A stretch of 64,000 bases of DNA, from assembly GCF_010728325.1 (NCBI RefSeq), contig NZ_AP022570.1, positions 1,116,001 through 1,180,000 of the forward strand, read 5' to 3'. The notes beneath the pieces were generated by a model. That model did not search any database. It saw only the letters and a program-made list of their open reading frames with translations, and was not told where the DNA came from. Both the position numbers and the translations under genes were made by a program. Positions 40,237 to 49,570 of the stretch are shown in pieces. Each line of letters opens with the position of its first letter. The first letter of the stretch is position 1. The DNA is from Mycolicibacterium poriferae (GTDB lineage Bacteria > Actinomycetota > Actinomycetes > Mycobacteriales > Mycobacteriaceae).

Positions 40237-41681
40237 CCGGCGCCCCGGTCGCCGACGGCTGGCAGCGGCTGAGCCCGCGCATGCTGCTGGTGCATCCCGT
40301 CCACGAGGTGATGCGCCAGCTTCCGGTGTTGATCGGTTCGCTGGTGCTGGGGTCGGCGACCGGAAACCCGCTGTGGACGGTGGCCGGTGTCGCGCTGATC
40401 GTGGCCTACGGCCTGGCCCGCTGGTTCACCACCAGCTACCGCATCGGTCCCGAGGAGGTGACGCTGCGCACCGGGGTGCTGCAACGCTCGGTGCTCTCGT
40501 TGCCGCGCAACAGGATTCGCTCGGTGTCGACCGACGCCCGGCTGCTGCACCGGTTGCTCGGGCTGACGGTGCTGCGGGTGTCCACCGGCCGCGAGGCCAC
40601 CGGCGACACCGTGTTCGCCCTCGACGCGGTGCCCGCCGGCGACGTCCCGCGGCTGCGGGCCGAGCTGCTGGCCGACTCGCTGCCGCCGCAGCCGTCCGGG
40701 CGGGTCCTGGCCGCCTGGCAGTCGTCCTGGCTGCGCTACAGCCCGCTGACCTTCACCGGGTTGGCGATGATCGCCGCAGCGCTCGGGGTGATCTCCCAGT
40801 CGGGTCTGCTGCGGCCGCTGCGCGACTCGGCGGTGCTGCGGGCCGGGGAGGGCGCCGCCGAGGGCCTGGGGGTGTGGGGCGCCGTCGCCGTCGGTGCCGC
40901 GGTGGTGCTGGTGGCCTCGGTGGCGTTGTCGGTCATGCAGTCGCTGCTCACCTACGCCAACCTGATGCTGCGCCGCGACGGTGAGGTGCTGCATCTGTCC
41001 CACGGTCTGCTGCGGGTGCGCGAGCACACCTACGACATGCGTCGGCTGCGGGGCGGCACGTTGCGCGAACCGCTGCTGGTGCGGCTGTTCGGCGGCGCCC
41101 GGCTGGATGCGGTGATGACCGGTGTCGCCGGGGCGGGCGAGGCCTCGCAGCTGCTGCCGCCGTGTCCGCGGGCCACCGCCGAGGCGGTGCTGGTGGACCT
41201 CATCGAGCGACCCGACGTGGTCACCGGGGCGCTGACACCGCACGGCCCGGCGGCGACCCGGCGGCGCTGGGTGCGGGCGCTGGCGCTGCCGGTCGTGGCG
41301 TCCGTCGGCGCCGGGATCGTGGCTCTGACGATCGGGATCGGCGTGTGGGTGTGGCCGGTGCTGGTGCTGCTGGCCGCCTTCAGCGTGTTCCTTGCCGTCG
41401 ACCGGTCCCGGTCGCTCGGTCACCGCGTGGGTGGCGGCTGGCTGGTGGCCCGGGCGGGCAGCATGCAGCGCCGCCGCGACTGCGTGGCGGCCCCGGGCAT
41501 CGTCGGCTGGACGGTGCGCCAGAGCTGGCCGCAGCGCCGCGCCGGAGTGGCCACCTTGGTGGCGGCCACGGCGGCGGGAACCAAGCGCTACGAGGTCCTC
41601 GACGTGCCCGCCGACGCGGCGTGGACGATCGCGGCGACGACGTCGCCGTGGCTCGCGGCGACCTCGTGGGCGCGGGACTGA
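40233..41681 (+). CDS. Multi-pass bacterial PH-domain protein, YdbT-like
   Basis: 482 residues from GTG 40233, overlapping the previous stop. Three bPH2-type repeats alternate with membrane segments: [30 protein letters not shown] near 60, [30 protein letters not shown] near 245 and a weaker one near 395. The architecture equals YdbT. Likely works as a complex with the upstream protein at the membrane. Function unknown. Confidence 0.87.
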   Translation: MTGAPVADGWQRLSPRMLLVHPVHEVMRQLPVLIGSLVLGSATGNPLWTVAGVALIVAYGLARWFTTSYRIGPEEVTLRTGVLQRSVLSLPRNRIRSVSTDARLLHRLLGLTVLRVSTGREATGDTVFALDAVPAGDVPRLRAELLADSLPPQPSGRVLAAWQSSWLRYSPLTFTGLAMIAAALGVISQSGLLRPLRDSAVLRAGEGAAEGLGVWGAVAVGAAVVLVASVALSVMQSLLTYANLMLRRDGEVLHLSHGLLRVREHTYDMRRLRGGTLREPLLVRLFGGARLDAVMTGVAGAGEASQLLPPCPRATAEAVLVDLIERPDVVTGALTPHGPAATRRRWVRALALPVVASVGAGIVALTIGIGVWVWPVLVLLAAFSVFLAVDRSRSLGHRVGGGWLVARAGSMQRRRDCVAAPGIVGWTVRQSWPQRRAGVATLVAATAAGTKRYEVLDVPADAAWTIAATTSPWLAATSWARD

Positions 41682-41727
41682 CTCGGGCCCGAGTTGCATC
41701 CGACTGTCGGCGGTTTACTGTCGCAGC

Positions 41728-42543
41728 ATGGCTATCGGTGGAGTGCTCTTCGACATCGATGGGGTGCTGGTGACGTCGTGGAAGCCGATCGACGGGGCGG
41801 CCGAGACGCTGCGCACGTTGGCGGACAACCAGATTGCGTGCGCGTACCTGACCAACACCACCACCCGCACCCGCGCGCAGATCGCGCAGCTGCTGACCGA
41901 CGCCGGCATGGTGGTCAGCCCCGACGAGGTCGTCACCGCGGCCGTGCTCACCGCCGACTACGTGCGCAGCCGCTACCCCGACGCGCGCTGCTTCCTGGTC
42001 AACAGCGGCCAGATCGGCGAGGACATGCCGGGCATCGACCTGGTGTACTCCAGCGAGTTCAGCGGCCCGACCGCGCCTGAACGCCCCGATGTGGTGCTGC
42101 TCGGGGGAGCAGGTCCCGAGTACAGCCACCTGACGCTGTCGTGGGTGTACGACTGGATGGCGCAGGGGGTGCCGGTGGTGGCTATGCATCGCAGCACCGC
42201 GTGGACCACCGAGGACGGGCTGCGCGTCGACACCGGCATGTATCTGATCGGGATGGAGGAGACCTCGGGGCGCAAGGCCACCGCGGTCGGCAAGCCGGCA
42301 CCGGAGGGCTTCCTGTCGGCCGCCGGCCGGCTCGGCGTCGATCCCGAGGAGATGTACATGATCGGCGACGACCTGAACAACGACGTGCTGGCCGGGCAGG
42401 TCGTCGGCATGACCGGCGTGCTGGTGCGCACCGGGAAGTTCCGCCAGGACACGTTGGACCGTTGGGCTGCCGACGAATTCGCCATGCAACCCAACCACGT
42501 GATCGACTCGGTGGCCGACCTGCCCGCGCTGCTGGATCTGTAG
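41728..42543 (+). CDS. HAD-superfamily hydrolase, subfamily IIA (NagD-like)
   Basis: 271 residues from ATG 41728. Catalytic Asp pair in VLFDIDGVLVTSW near residue 9, motif II Thr in AYLTNTTTRTR, motif III Lys in VGKPAPEGFLSA and motif IV in MIGDDLNNDVLAG. The NagD/PGP-type cap is in between. A cytosolic phosphatase of unknown substrate. It starts 46 bp after the PH-domain pair on the same strand. Confidence 0.92.
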   Translation: MAIGGVLFDIDGVLVTSWKPIDGAAETLRTLADNQIACAYLTNTTTRTRAQIAQLLTDAGMVVSPDEVVTAAVLTADYVRSRYPDARCFLVNSGQIGEDMPGIDLVYSSEFSGPTAPERPDVVLLGGAGPEYSHLTLSWVYDWMAQGVPVVAMHRSTAWTTEDGLRVDTGMYLIGMEETSGRKATAVGKPAPEGFLSAAGRLGVDPEEMYMIGDDLNNDVLAGQVVGMTGVLVRTGKFRQDTLDRWAADEFAMQPNHVIDSVADLPALLDL

Positions 42544-42592
42544 GTCGCGCCGGCACCGGTGAGTTTTCCGCTGACAGCGGGTCAGTCTCGGT

Positions 42593-43069
42593 ATGACAGA
42601 GATCCTCAACGTCACTACCTGTGTCGACGCACCCGCGCCTGCCATTTTCGCAGTGCTCACCGACCCTGCCAACCACGCGGCCATCGACGGTACCGGTTGG
42701 GTGCGTGAGTCGTTGGACGGCGAGATGCTCTCCCAGCTGGGCCAGATCTTCCGCATCGCCATGTATCACGACAACCATCCCGACGGTCACTACGAGATGG
42801 CGAACAAGATCACCGCCTATCAGGCCGATCGAACGATCGGATGGGAACCCGGGCAGGCCGGTCCCGGCGGCAGCATCGAATTTGGCGGCTGGACATGGTG
42901 TTACGACCTGGGTCCGGTCGACGACCAGCAGACCCGGGTGACTCTGACCTACGACTGGTCAGCGGTCCCACCAGCGCTACGCGAGCACATCCAGTTTCCG
43001 CCGTTCCCGGTCTCACACCTGGAACAGTCGCTGGCGAACCTCGCGACGCTGGTGGGCGCTCGGGCCTGA
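42593..43069 (+). CDS. SRPBCC (START-like) family protein
   Basis: 158 residues. N-terminal ILNVTTCVDAPAPAIFAVLTDPANH is the first strand and helix of polyketide-cyclase/START-like domains, and the C-terminal helix SHLEQSLANLATLV closes the ligand pocket. Such folds bind hydrophobic ligands; no enzyme motif is visible. It ends 3 bp from the convergent lipoprotein gene. Confidence 0.85.
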   Translation: MTEILNVTTCVDAPAPAIFAVLTDPANHAAIDGTGWVRESLDGEMLSQLGQIFRIAMYHDNHPDGHYEMANKITAYQADRTIGWEPGQAGPGGSIEFGGWTWCYDLGPVDDQQTRVTLTYDWSAVPPALREHIQFPPFPVSHLEQSLANLATLVGARA

Positions 43070-43072
43070 GTG

Positions 43073-43582
43073 TCAGGGCGCGGGCACCGTCACGCAGACG
43101 TCGCCGACGCAGCCGCCGCCGCCCTCGGGGCCACCGCCGCCGCTACCGACGCCGGGAATGGAGCCGCTGCCGCCCTCGGGTCCGCCGCCACCGGTCGGCC
43201 CGCCGGGGATCGATCCGCTGCCGCCCTCGGGCCCGCCGCTACCGGTGGGGCCGCCCGGGATGGCGCCGCCTCCCCCTTCGGGCCCGCCGCCACCGGTGGG
43301 GCCGCCCGGGATGGCGCCGCCGCCACCGGGCTCCTCGCCCTCGGTTCCGCCCGGTGCCGGCGTCGGGGTCATCGGTGTGGTCGTGGTGGTGCTCTCCTGC
43401 GACGTCGTGGATGTCGTGGTGGTGGTCTCGTCACCACCACCCTCACCCTCGGAGCCGCACGCGGCCAGCAGAGGCGCCGCGGTGAGGCCGACCGTCAGCC
43501 CGAGGACCGCAGACCAGCGCCGCCAGCCGCCGCGAGTGCTCGACGATGCTGCGAGGGATTCGTGTGCCATTCCGAGTGCCAT
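43073..43582 (-). CDS. Gly/Pro-repeat lipoprotein, unrecognised family
   Basis: 169 residues. Signal peptide with lipobox LAAC (Cys42), then an acidic and Thr-rich stalk (about 44-80), then four 17-residue repeats (86-153) of the type GGGGAIPGGPTGGGGPE, and a short tail with two cysteines (GCVGDVCVTVPAP). I do not recognise a family. The layout suggests a surface-anchored stalk crossing part of the cell envelope; the tail cysteines may form a disulphide loop. Confidence 0.75.
   Translation of the reverse strand: MALGMAHESLAASSSTRGGWRRWSAVLGLTVGLTAAPLLAACGSEGEGGGDETTTTTSTTSQESTTTTTPMTPTPAPGGTEGEEPGGGGAIPGGPTGGGGPEGGGGAIPGGPTGSGGPEGGSGSIPGGPTGGGGPEGGSGSIPGVGSGGGGPEGGGGCVGDVCVTVPAP
43124..43327. 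repeat. Four 51-bp tandem repeats inside the lipoprotein gene
   Basis: Four in-frame units of exactly 51 bp encode the Gly/Pro repeats. Units 1 and 2 share AIPGG; units 3 and 4 share SGSIPG; the last is most divergent (VGSGG). An in-frame coding VNTR of this kind could vary in copy number between strains. Confidence 0.8.
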
Positions 43583-43622
43583 GTGCCCGCTTCCTAGTCG
43601 GCGTTTCGGTCGGCGCCGTTTT

Positions 43623-43636
43623 CCCGCAATCGCGGG
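43623..43636 (-). terminator. Short hairpin after the helicase gene
   Basis: CCCGC-AATC-GCGGG forms a 5-bp GC stem just after the helicase stop on the minus strand. It is not followed by a U-run in that direction, so it is at best a weak terminator; it also precedes the lipoprotein promoter. Confidence 0.3.
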
Positions 43637-43639
43637 TTT

Positions 43640-45361
43640 CTAACCTTGTTGGGAGAGCTGGCGTACCGCGACGATGCGGGCCTTGAGCTGATCGCTGGTA
43701 GCCGCGGCCACCGGGGGGCCACCGCAGATGCGGCGCAACTCGTTGTGGATCTGGCCGTGCGACTTGCCGGTGCGGTGGTGAGCGAGCGACACCAGCGTGT
43801 TGAGCTCTTTGCGCAGGTCGCGCAGCTGGCCGTGGGTCGACGGGCGCGGCACCTCCCCGTTGGCGGTGCGCTTGGTCAGCTGTGCCTCCTGACGCTGGCG
43901 CAGCAGGTCCCGCATCGCCGCGGCGTCGAGCAGACCGGGGATGCCCAGGAAATCGAGCTCCTCGTCGCTGCCGGCCGGCGTGGCCGTGCCGAACGACGAG
44001 CCGTCGAAGATGACCTGGTCGAGTTCGGCGTCGGCGCCCAGGTACTCGATCTTGCGTTGCTCGTCGTCGCCCGGTTCGTCGCGTTTCTGCTCGGCCAGTT
44101 CAGCGTCGAGCGGGTCGTCGAGGCTCTCGCGGTGCGGTTTGCCCAGCACGTGGTTGCGTTGGGCCTCCATCTCGCTGGCCAGCAACAGCAGGTTGGGCAC
44201 CGACGGCAGGAAGATGCTCGCGGTCTCGCCCGGCCGGCGGGAGCGGACGAACCGGCCGATCGCCTGCGCGAAGAACAGCGGCGTCGACGCACTGGTGGCA
44301 TACACGCCGACCGAGAGCCGCGGCACGTCGACACCCTCGGAGACCATCCGCACCGCCACCAGCCAGCGGGACGTGCTCTCGGAGAACTGGGTGATCCGCA
44401 GTGAGGCGTCCTTGTCGTCGGAGAGCACCACGGTGGGCACCTCCCCGGTGATCTTGGTCAGCAGGTCGGCGTAGGCGCGGGCCGAGGACTGGTCGGAGGC
44501 GATGATCATGCCGCCGGCGTCGGGCACGTGCTGACGCTTCTGTTGGAGCCGTCGGTCGGCCGCCTGGATCACCGCAGGCATCCACTCGCCGGCCGGGTTG
44601 AGCGCCGTCTTCCAGGCCCGGGCGGTCTGTTCGGCGGTCAGCGGCTCACCCAGGCGGGCGGCGTGTTCCTCACCGGCGCTGTCGCGCCAGCGTGCCTCGC
44701 CGGAGTACGCCAGGAAAACCACCGGCCGCACCACCCCGTCGGCCAGCGCGTCGGCGTAACCGTAGGTGTGGTCGGCGGTGGAGTACTTGAAGCCCGCGGC
44801 GTCCTCTTCGTAGGTGACGAACGGGATGGCGCTGTCGTCGCTACGGAACGGGGTTCCTGTCAGGGCGAGCCGGCGCGTGGCGTCGTCGAACGCCTCGCGG
44901 ATGGCGTCACCCCACGTCTTGGCGTCACCGCCGTGGTGGATCTCGTCGAAGACGACGAGCGTCTTGCGGTTCTCGGTGCGCACCCGGTGCCGGGTCGGGT
45001 GGCTGGCGACCTGGGCGTAGGTGACGACGACCCCGTGATACTCGGAGGACGTCTGCGAGTTGGAGTTGGAGAACTTCGGGTCCAGTGCGATGCCGTGGCG
45101 CGCGGCGGCCAGCGCCCACTGGATCTTGAGGTGCTCGGTGGGCACCACGATCGTGACGGCCTCGACGGTGCGCTCGGCCAGCAGCTCGCTGACGATGCGC
45201 AGCGCGAACGTCGTCTTGCCCGCGCCCGGCGTGGCCACCGCCAGGAAATCGCGGGGAGCGGCCGTCAGGTATTTGACCAGTGCACGGCGCTGCCAGCCGC
45301 GTAACGCCTGGGCGGCGGGTGCTCCGGAAGCGCCGGACATGGGTGCTGCATCAGCCTGCAC
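43640..45361 (-). CDS. Superfamily 2 DEAD/DEAH helicase (RadD-like)
   Basis: 573 residues from GTG 45361, chosen because GGGGAGGAG ends 6 bases upstream; an internal ATG at 45340 is the alternative. Motif I ATPGAGKTTFAL near residue 45, motif II VVFDEIHHGGD near 135, motif III ALTGTPFR near 165, motif VI QAIGRFVRSRR near 375. The C-terminal ~180 residues are helical and charged (for example AELAEQKRDEPGDDEQRK). This is the common mycobacterial restriction-III-like helicase; a role in DNA repair is inferred. Confidence 0.9.
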   Translation of the reverse strand: MQADAAPMSGASGAPAAQALRGWQRRALVKYLTAAPRDFLAVATPGAGKTTFALRIVSELLAERTVEAVTIVVPTEHLKIQWALAAARHGIALDPKFSNSNSQTSSEYHGVVVTYAQVASHPTRHRVRTENRKTLVVFDEIHHGGDAKTWGDAIREAFDDATRRLALTGTPFRSDDSAIPFVTYEEDAAGFKYSTADHTYGYADALADGVVRPVVFLAYSGEARWRDSAGEEHAARLGEPLTAEQTARAWKTALNPAGEWMPAVIQAADRRLQQKRQHVPDAGGMIIASDQSSARAYADLLTKITGEVPTVVLSDDKDASLRITQFSESTSRWLVAVRMVSEGVDVPRLSVGVYATSASTPLFFAQAIGRFVRSRRPGETASIFLPSVPNLLLLASEMEAQRNHVLGKPHRESLDDPLDAELAEQKRDEPGDDEQRKIEYLGADAELDQVIFDGSSFGTATPAGSDEELDFLGIPGLLDAAAMRDLLRQRQEAQLTKRTANGEVPRPSTHGQLRDLRKELNTLVSLAHHRTGKSHGQIHNELRRICGGPPVAAATSDQLKARIVAVRQLSQQG

Positions 45362-45478
45362 CCACAACTCCTCCCCGACGTTTCGTCCTCGACTGCGGGA
45401 CCGGAAAGCAGTTTAGGGCAGGCGGTTCCGCGGCCGCATCTCTGCTCGGCGTGTCCGGCGGCCGCGTGTCCGCGACGG

Positions 45479-45985
45479 TCAGGTCGGCTCCTCGACGAGG
45501 TGGTTGTCGTTCTCGGCGAACCACTCGGCGCGCTCGTTGTCGGTCAGCTCACCCAGCCGCGCCAGGCCCTCGAAGTAGTGTTCGCGCGGCGCGCCGGGGG
45601 CGAACAGCATCAGCATGCTCAGCGGCTCGTCGGCCTCGTTGCGGAACCCGTGGACACCGCCCGGGGGGACATAGAGGAAATCGCCGGCGTGCCCGTCGAC
45701 CCACTCGGTGCCGTTGTAGAGCGAGACGGTGCCCGACAACACGTAGAACGCCTCGGACATGCCCCGGTGGAAGTGCGGGCCCGGACCGCCCCCGTTGGGG
45801 GCGATCCGGATGCGGTAGAGCCCGTAGTCGCCGTCGGTGTCGGACTGGTTGGCCAAATAGTGGTACTGGACGTGCCCGAATGCGTCGTAGTCGGGCGGGG
45901 CGTCGGCGCGCTTGAGCCATGCGCTGGCCTCGGGTTCGTCGGCGGTGTAGCGCGGCGGGGGATAGGGCGGCACGACCAGCGACAT
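45479..45985 (-). CDS. Cupin-domain protein
   Basis: 168 residues. A single cupin barrel with motif 1 GPHFHRGMSEAFYVLSG (two His and one Glu as metal ligands) and motif 2 GDFLYVPPGGVHGFRNE. The N-terminal third has LANQSDTDGDYGLYRI. Reaction unknown; could be a dioxygenase or isomerase. It lies 19 bp downstream of the second SDR gene on the same strand and may be co-transcribed. Confidence 0.87.
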   Translation of the reverse strand: MSLVVPPYPPPRYTADEPEASAWLKRADAPPDYDAFGHVQYHYLANQSDTDGDYGLYRIRIAPNGGGPGPHFHRGMSEAFYVLSGTVSLYNGTEWVDGHAGDFLYVPPGGVHGFRNEADEPLSMLMLFAPGAPREHYFEGLARLGELTDNERAEWFAENDNHLVEEPT

Positions 45986-46004
45986 GCCGCCCAGTCTGCC
46001 CGCC

Positions 46005-46904
46005 TCAGCCGACCGGGAAGACCACCTTGGTCAACTCCTCGGAGACCTGCCACAGTCGTCGCTGGAGATCCAGGTCGTAGGACTGGTCGCTGGATGCGAC
46101 GACGACGGGATTGCCCTTGAACTCGGCGATGCCGGATGGCCCGTAGTACTGCCCGCCCAGCGCGCCGGGATCGGTAGCCGCGCGCAACGTGGGCAGGGCG
46201 CCGTCGGCCGCGCTCTGGCTCATCAGCGGACTGACCAACGAGAACCCCCGCTCGACGAACTTGGGCAAATTGCGCATCAGCTCGGTGGTCGAGGTGCCCG
46301 GGTGAGCCGCCAGCGCGGCGGTCTTGCCGCGCGGGGCCAGTCGGCGCTGCAGTTCGTAGGTGAACAACAGGTTGGCCAGCTTGGACTGGGTGTAGGCGCC
46401 CATCCGGTTGTAGCGGCGCTCCCACTGCAGGTCGTCGAAGTGGATCGAGCCGCCCATCTTGTGGCCGTTGCTGCTGACGGTGACGATGCGGGCGCCGTCG
46501 ACGTCGAGCAACCGGTCCAGCAGCAGGCCCGTGAGCGCGAAGTGGCCGAGGTGGTTGGTGCCGAACTGCAGCTCGAAGCCGTCCTTGGTGGTGGCCTTCG
46601 GGGTGGTCATCACACCGGCGTTGTTGATGAGCAGGTCGAGCGAGTCGAACCTCGTGTGCAGTTCCTCCGACGCCGCGCGGATGGAGGCCAGCGACGTCAG
46701 GTCGAGTTCCTGCACCGTCACGTCGCCACCGATGCGCGCGGCGGCCTGACGGCCCTTGACGGTGTCGCGGACGGCGAGCACCACGCGGGCGCCCTTGTCG
46801 GCGAGCGCCTTGGCGGTCTCGAAGCCGAGCCCGGTGTTGGCTCCGGTGATGACGGCGGTGCGACCGCTCTGGTCGGGGATGTCGGCGGTGGTCCAGGTGC
46901 TCAT
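46005..46904 (-). CDS. Short-chain dehydrogenase/reductase, paralogue of the moeA-linked SDR
   Basis: 299 residues from ATG 46904, with TAGGAG at good distance. TGANTGLGFETAKAL near residue 20, NNAGVM near 94 and YTQSK near 169. It aligns along its length with the SDR at 38816-39733, including the start (TTADIPDQSGRTAVITGAN) and the C-terminal VSEELTK. Substrate unknown. Divergent from the TetR gene at 47002, which may control it. Confidence 0.9.
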   Translation of the reverse strand: MSTWTTADIPDQSGRTAVITGANTGLGFETAKALADKGARVVLAVRDTVKGRQAAARIGGDVTVQELDLTSLASIRAASEELHTRFDSLDLLINNAGVMTTPKATTKDGFELQFGTNHLGHFALTGLLLDRLLDVDGARIVTVSSNGHKMGGSIHFDDLQWERRYNRMGAYTQSKLANLLFTYELQRRLAPRGKTAALAAHPGTSTTELMRNLPKFVERGFSLVSPLMSQSAADGALPTLRAATDPGALGGQYYGPSGIAEFKGNPVVVASSDQSYDLDLQRRLWQVSEELTKVVFPVG

Positions 46905-47001
46905 CGGTGTACTCCTAGAATGGCGGAAACGGGGCGGTCGCCCCGGTTGATCACAACTATACGGAACGTGCGCCCCGCTTATTCGTTCCCGGGAGGTGGT
47001 G

Positions 47002-47562
47002 ATGGCTCAGCCGCACCGGACGCTGCGCGCCGACGCCGCCCGCAATCGCGGACGCATCCTCGAGGTGGCCTACGAGACGTTCGCCGCCGAGGGGGTCGCG
47101 GCGCCGATCGACGAGATCGCACGCCGGGCCGGTGTGGGCGCCGGCACCGTCTACCGGAACTTCCCGACCAAGGAAGCGTTGTTCACCGCCGTCTTCGAGG
47201 ACCGCATCGCCACGATGCTCGACCGGGCCCGCGCTCTGCTCGCGACGGACCCGACCGACGCGCTGTTCCTCTTCCTGCGCGAGTTGATCGAGGTCGGTGC
47301 CACCGACCAGGGCCTTGTCGACGCGCTCGCCGGCGACGGGATCGACGTTCTCTCGGCCGCGCCCAAGCTGGAGACAGACTTCCTCGGGGTCCTGGATGAC
47401 CTCCTGTCGGCCGCGCAAGGGGCCGGTACCGCCCGCCCGGACGTCGACGTCCGACAGGTCAAGGCGCTGCTGGCGATCTCCAAGTCGGCGCAGGGATACG
47501 ACGCCGACGTCATGGCCGGGGTGGCTACGGTGATCCTGGATGGTCTCAGGGCTTCCGGATAG
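47002..47562 (+). CDS. TetR-family transcriptional regulator
   Basis: 186 residues from ATG 47002; GGGAGG lies 5-6 bases upstream, which favours it over the two GTG codons just before. The N-terminal DNA-binding domain spans residues 13-60, with IDEIARRAGVGAGTVYRNFPTKEALF. The C-terminal domain resembles the SbtR/TetR_C group. It is divergent from the SDR-cupin pair (97-bp gap), its likely target, and ends 12 bp before the first CIRCE element. Confidence 0.9.
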   Translation: MAQPHRTLRADAARNRGRILEVAYETFAAEGVAAPIDEIARRAGVGAGTVYRNFPTKEALFTAVFEDRIATMLDRARALLATDPTDALFLFLRELIEVGATDQGLVDALAGDGIDVLSAAPKLETDFLGVLDDLLSAAQGAGTARPDVDVRQVKALLAISKSAQGYDADVMAGVATVILDGLRASG

Positions 47563-47574
47563 GGCCTTTCCGAC

Positions 47575-47601
47575 CTTGCACTCGCCCAGGTCGAGTGCTA
47601 A
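47575..47601 (+). promoter_or_regulatory. CIRCE element 1 upstream of groEL2 (HrcA operator)
   Basis: GCACTC-N9-GAGTGCTAA matches the CIRCE consensus TTAGCACTC-N9-GAGTGCTAA with a perfect right arm and changes only in the outermost left positions. HrcA represses chaperonin genes through this operator until heat shock. Confidence 0.93.
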
Positions 47602-47609
47602 GAATGCAA

Positions 47610-47636
47610 TTGGCACTCGCGACCGGCGAGTGCTAG
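47610..47636 (+). promoter_or_regulatory. CIRCE element 2 upstream of groEL2
   Basis: TTGGCACTC-N9-GAGTGCTAG: second HrcA operator, 35 bp downstream of the first, so the two dyads lie on nearly the same turn pattern. About 110 bp separate it from the start codon, implying a long leader. Confidence 0.93.
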
Positions 47637-47649
47637 GTCGGAGCGGTGA

Positions 47650-49374
<1,725 letters not shown>

Positions 49375-49387
49375 GTCCCAGTCAGTG

Positions 49388-49422
49388 AAAGGCCCGGTCC
49401 CGCTCGCGGGGCCGGGCCTTTT
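49388..49422 (+). terminator. Rho-independent terminator of groEL2
   Basis: AAAGGCCCGGTCCCG and its complement ending GGGCCTTTT form a long GC-rich stem (about 11 pairs with one bulge) with a short loop, followed by T residues, 13 bp after the groEL2 stop. Confidence 0.88.
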
Positions 49423-49426
49423 GCTG

Positions 49427-49541
49427 TGCCGCTGCTGCTCTGCTGCCGCTGCTGCTCTGCCGCTGCTGTCCCCTCCCGCTGCTGCTGTGCCGCTGCTGTC
49501 CCCTCCCGCTGTTGCCCCCTCCCGCTGCTGTCCCGTGCCGC
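49427..49541. repeat. GCTGCTG/CCCTCCC low-complexity repeats, 30-bp period
   Basis: A 24-bp block (TGCCGCTGCTGTCCCCTCCC then GCTG) occurs at 49458 and again at 49488, a 30-bp period, with degenerate GCTGCTG-rich copies on both sides. It lies between the groEL2 terminator and the IS element. No gene is credible here. Confidence 0.75.
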
Positions 49542-49570
49542 AATGTCGGTCTGAGCGCGCCATCATGGAT

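Noticed and set aside
43124..43327. Possible CRISPR array
   Set aside because: Four units without unique spacers; the repeats are in-frame coding repeats of a lipoprotein.
49427..49541. Possible CRISPR or gene in the GCTGCTG repeats
   Set aside because: Period is short and there are no distinct spacers; no ribosome site or codon pattern supports a gene.
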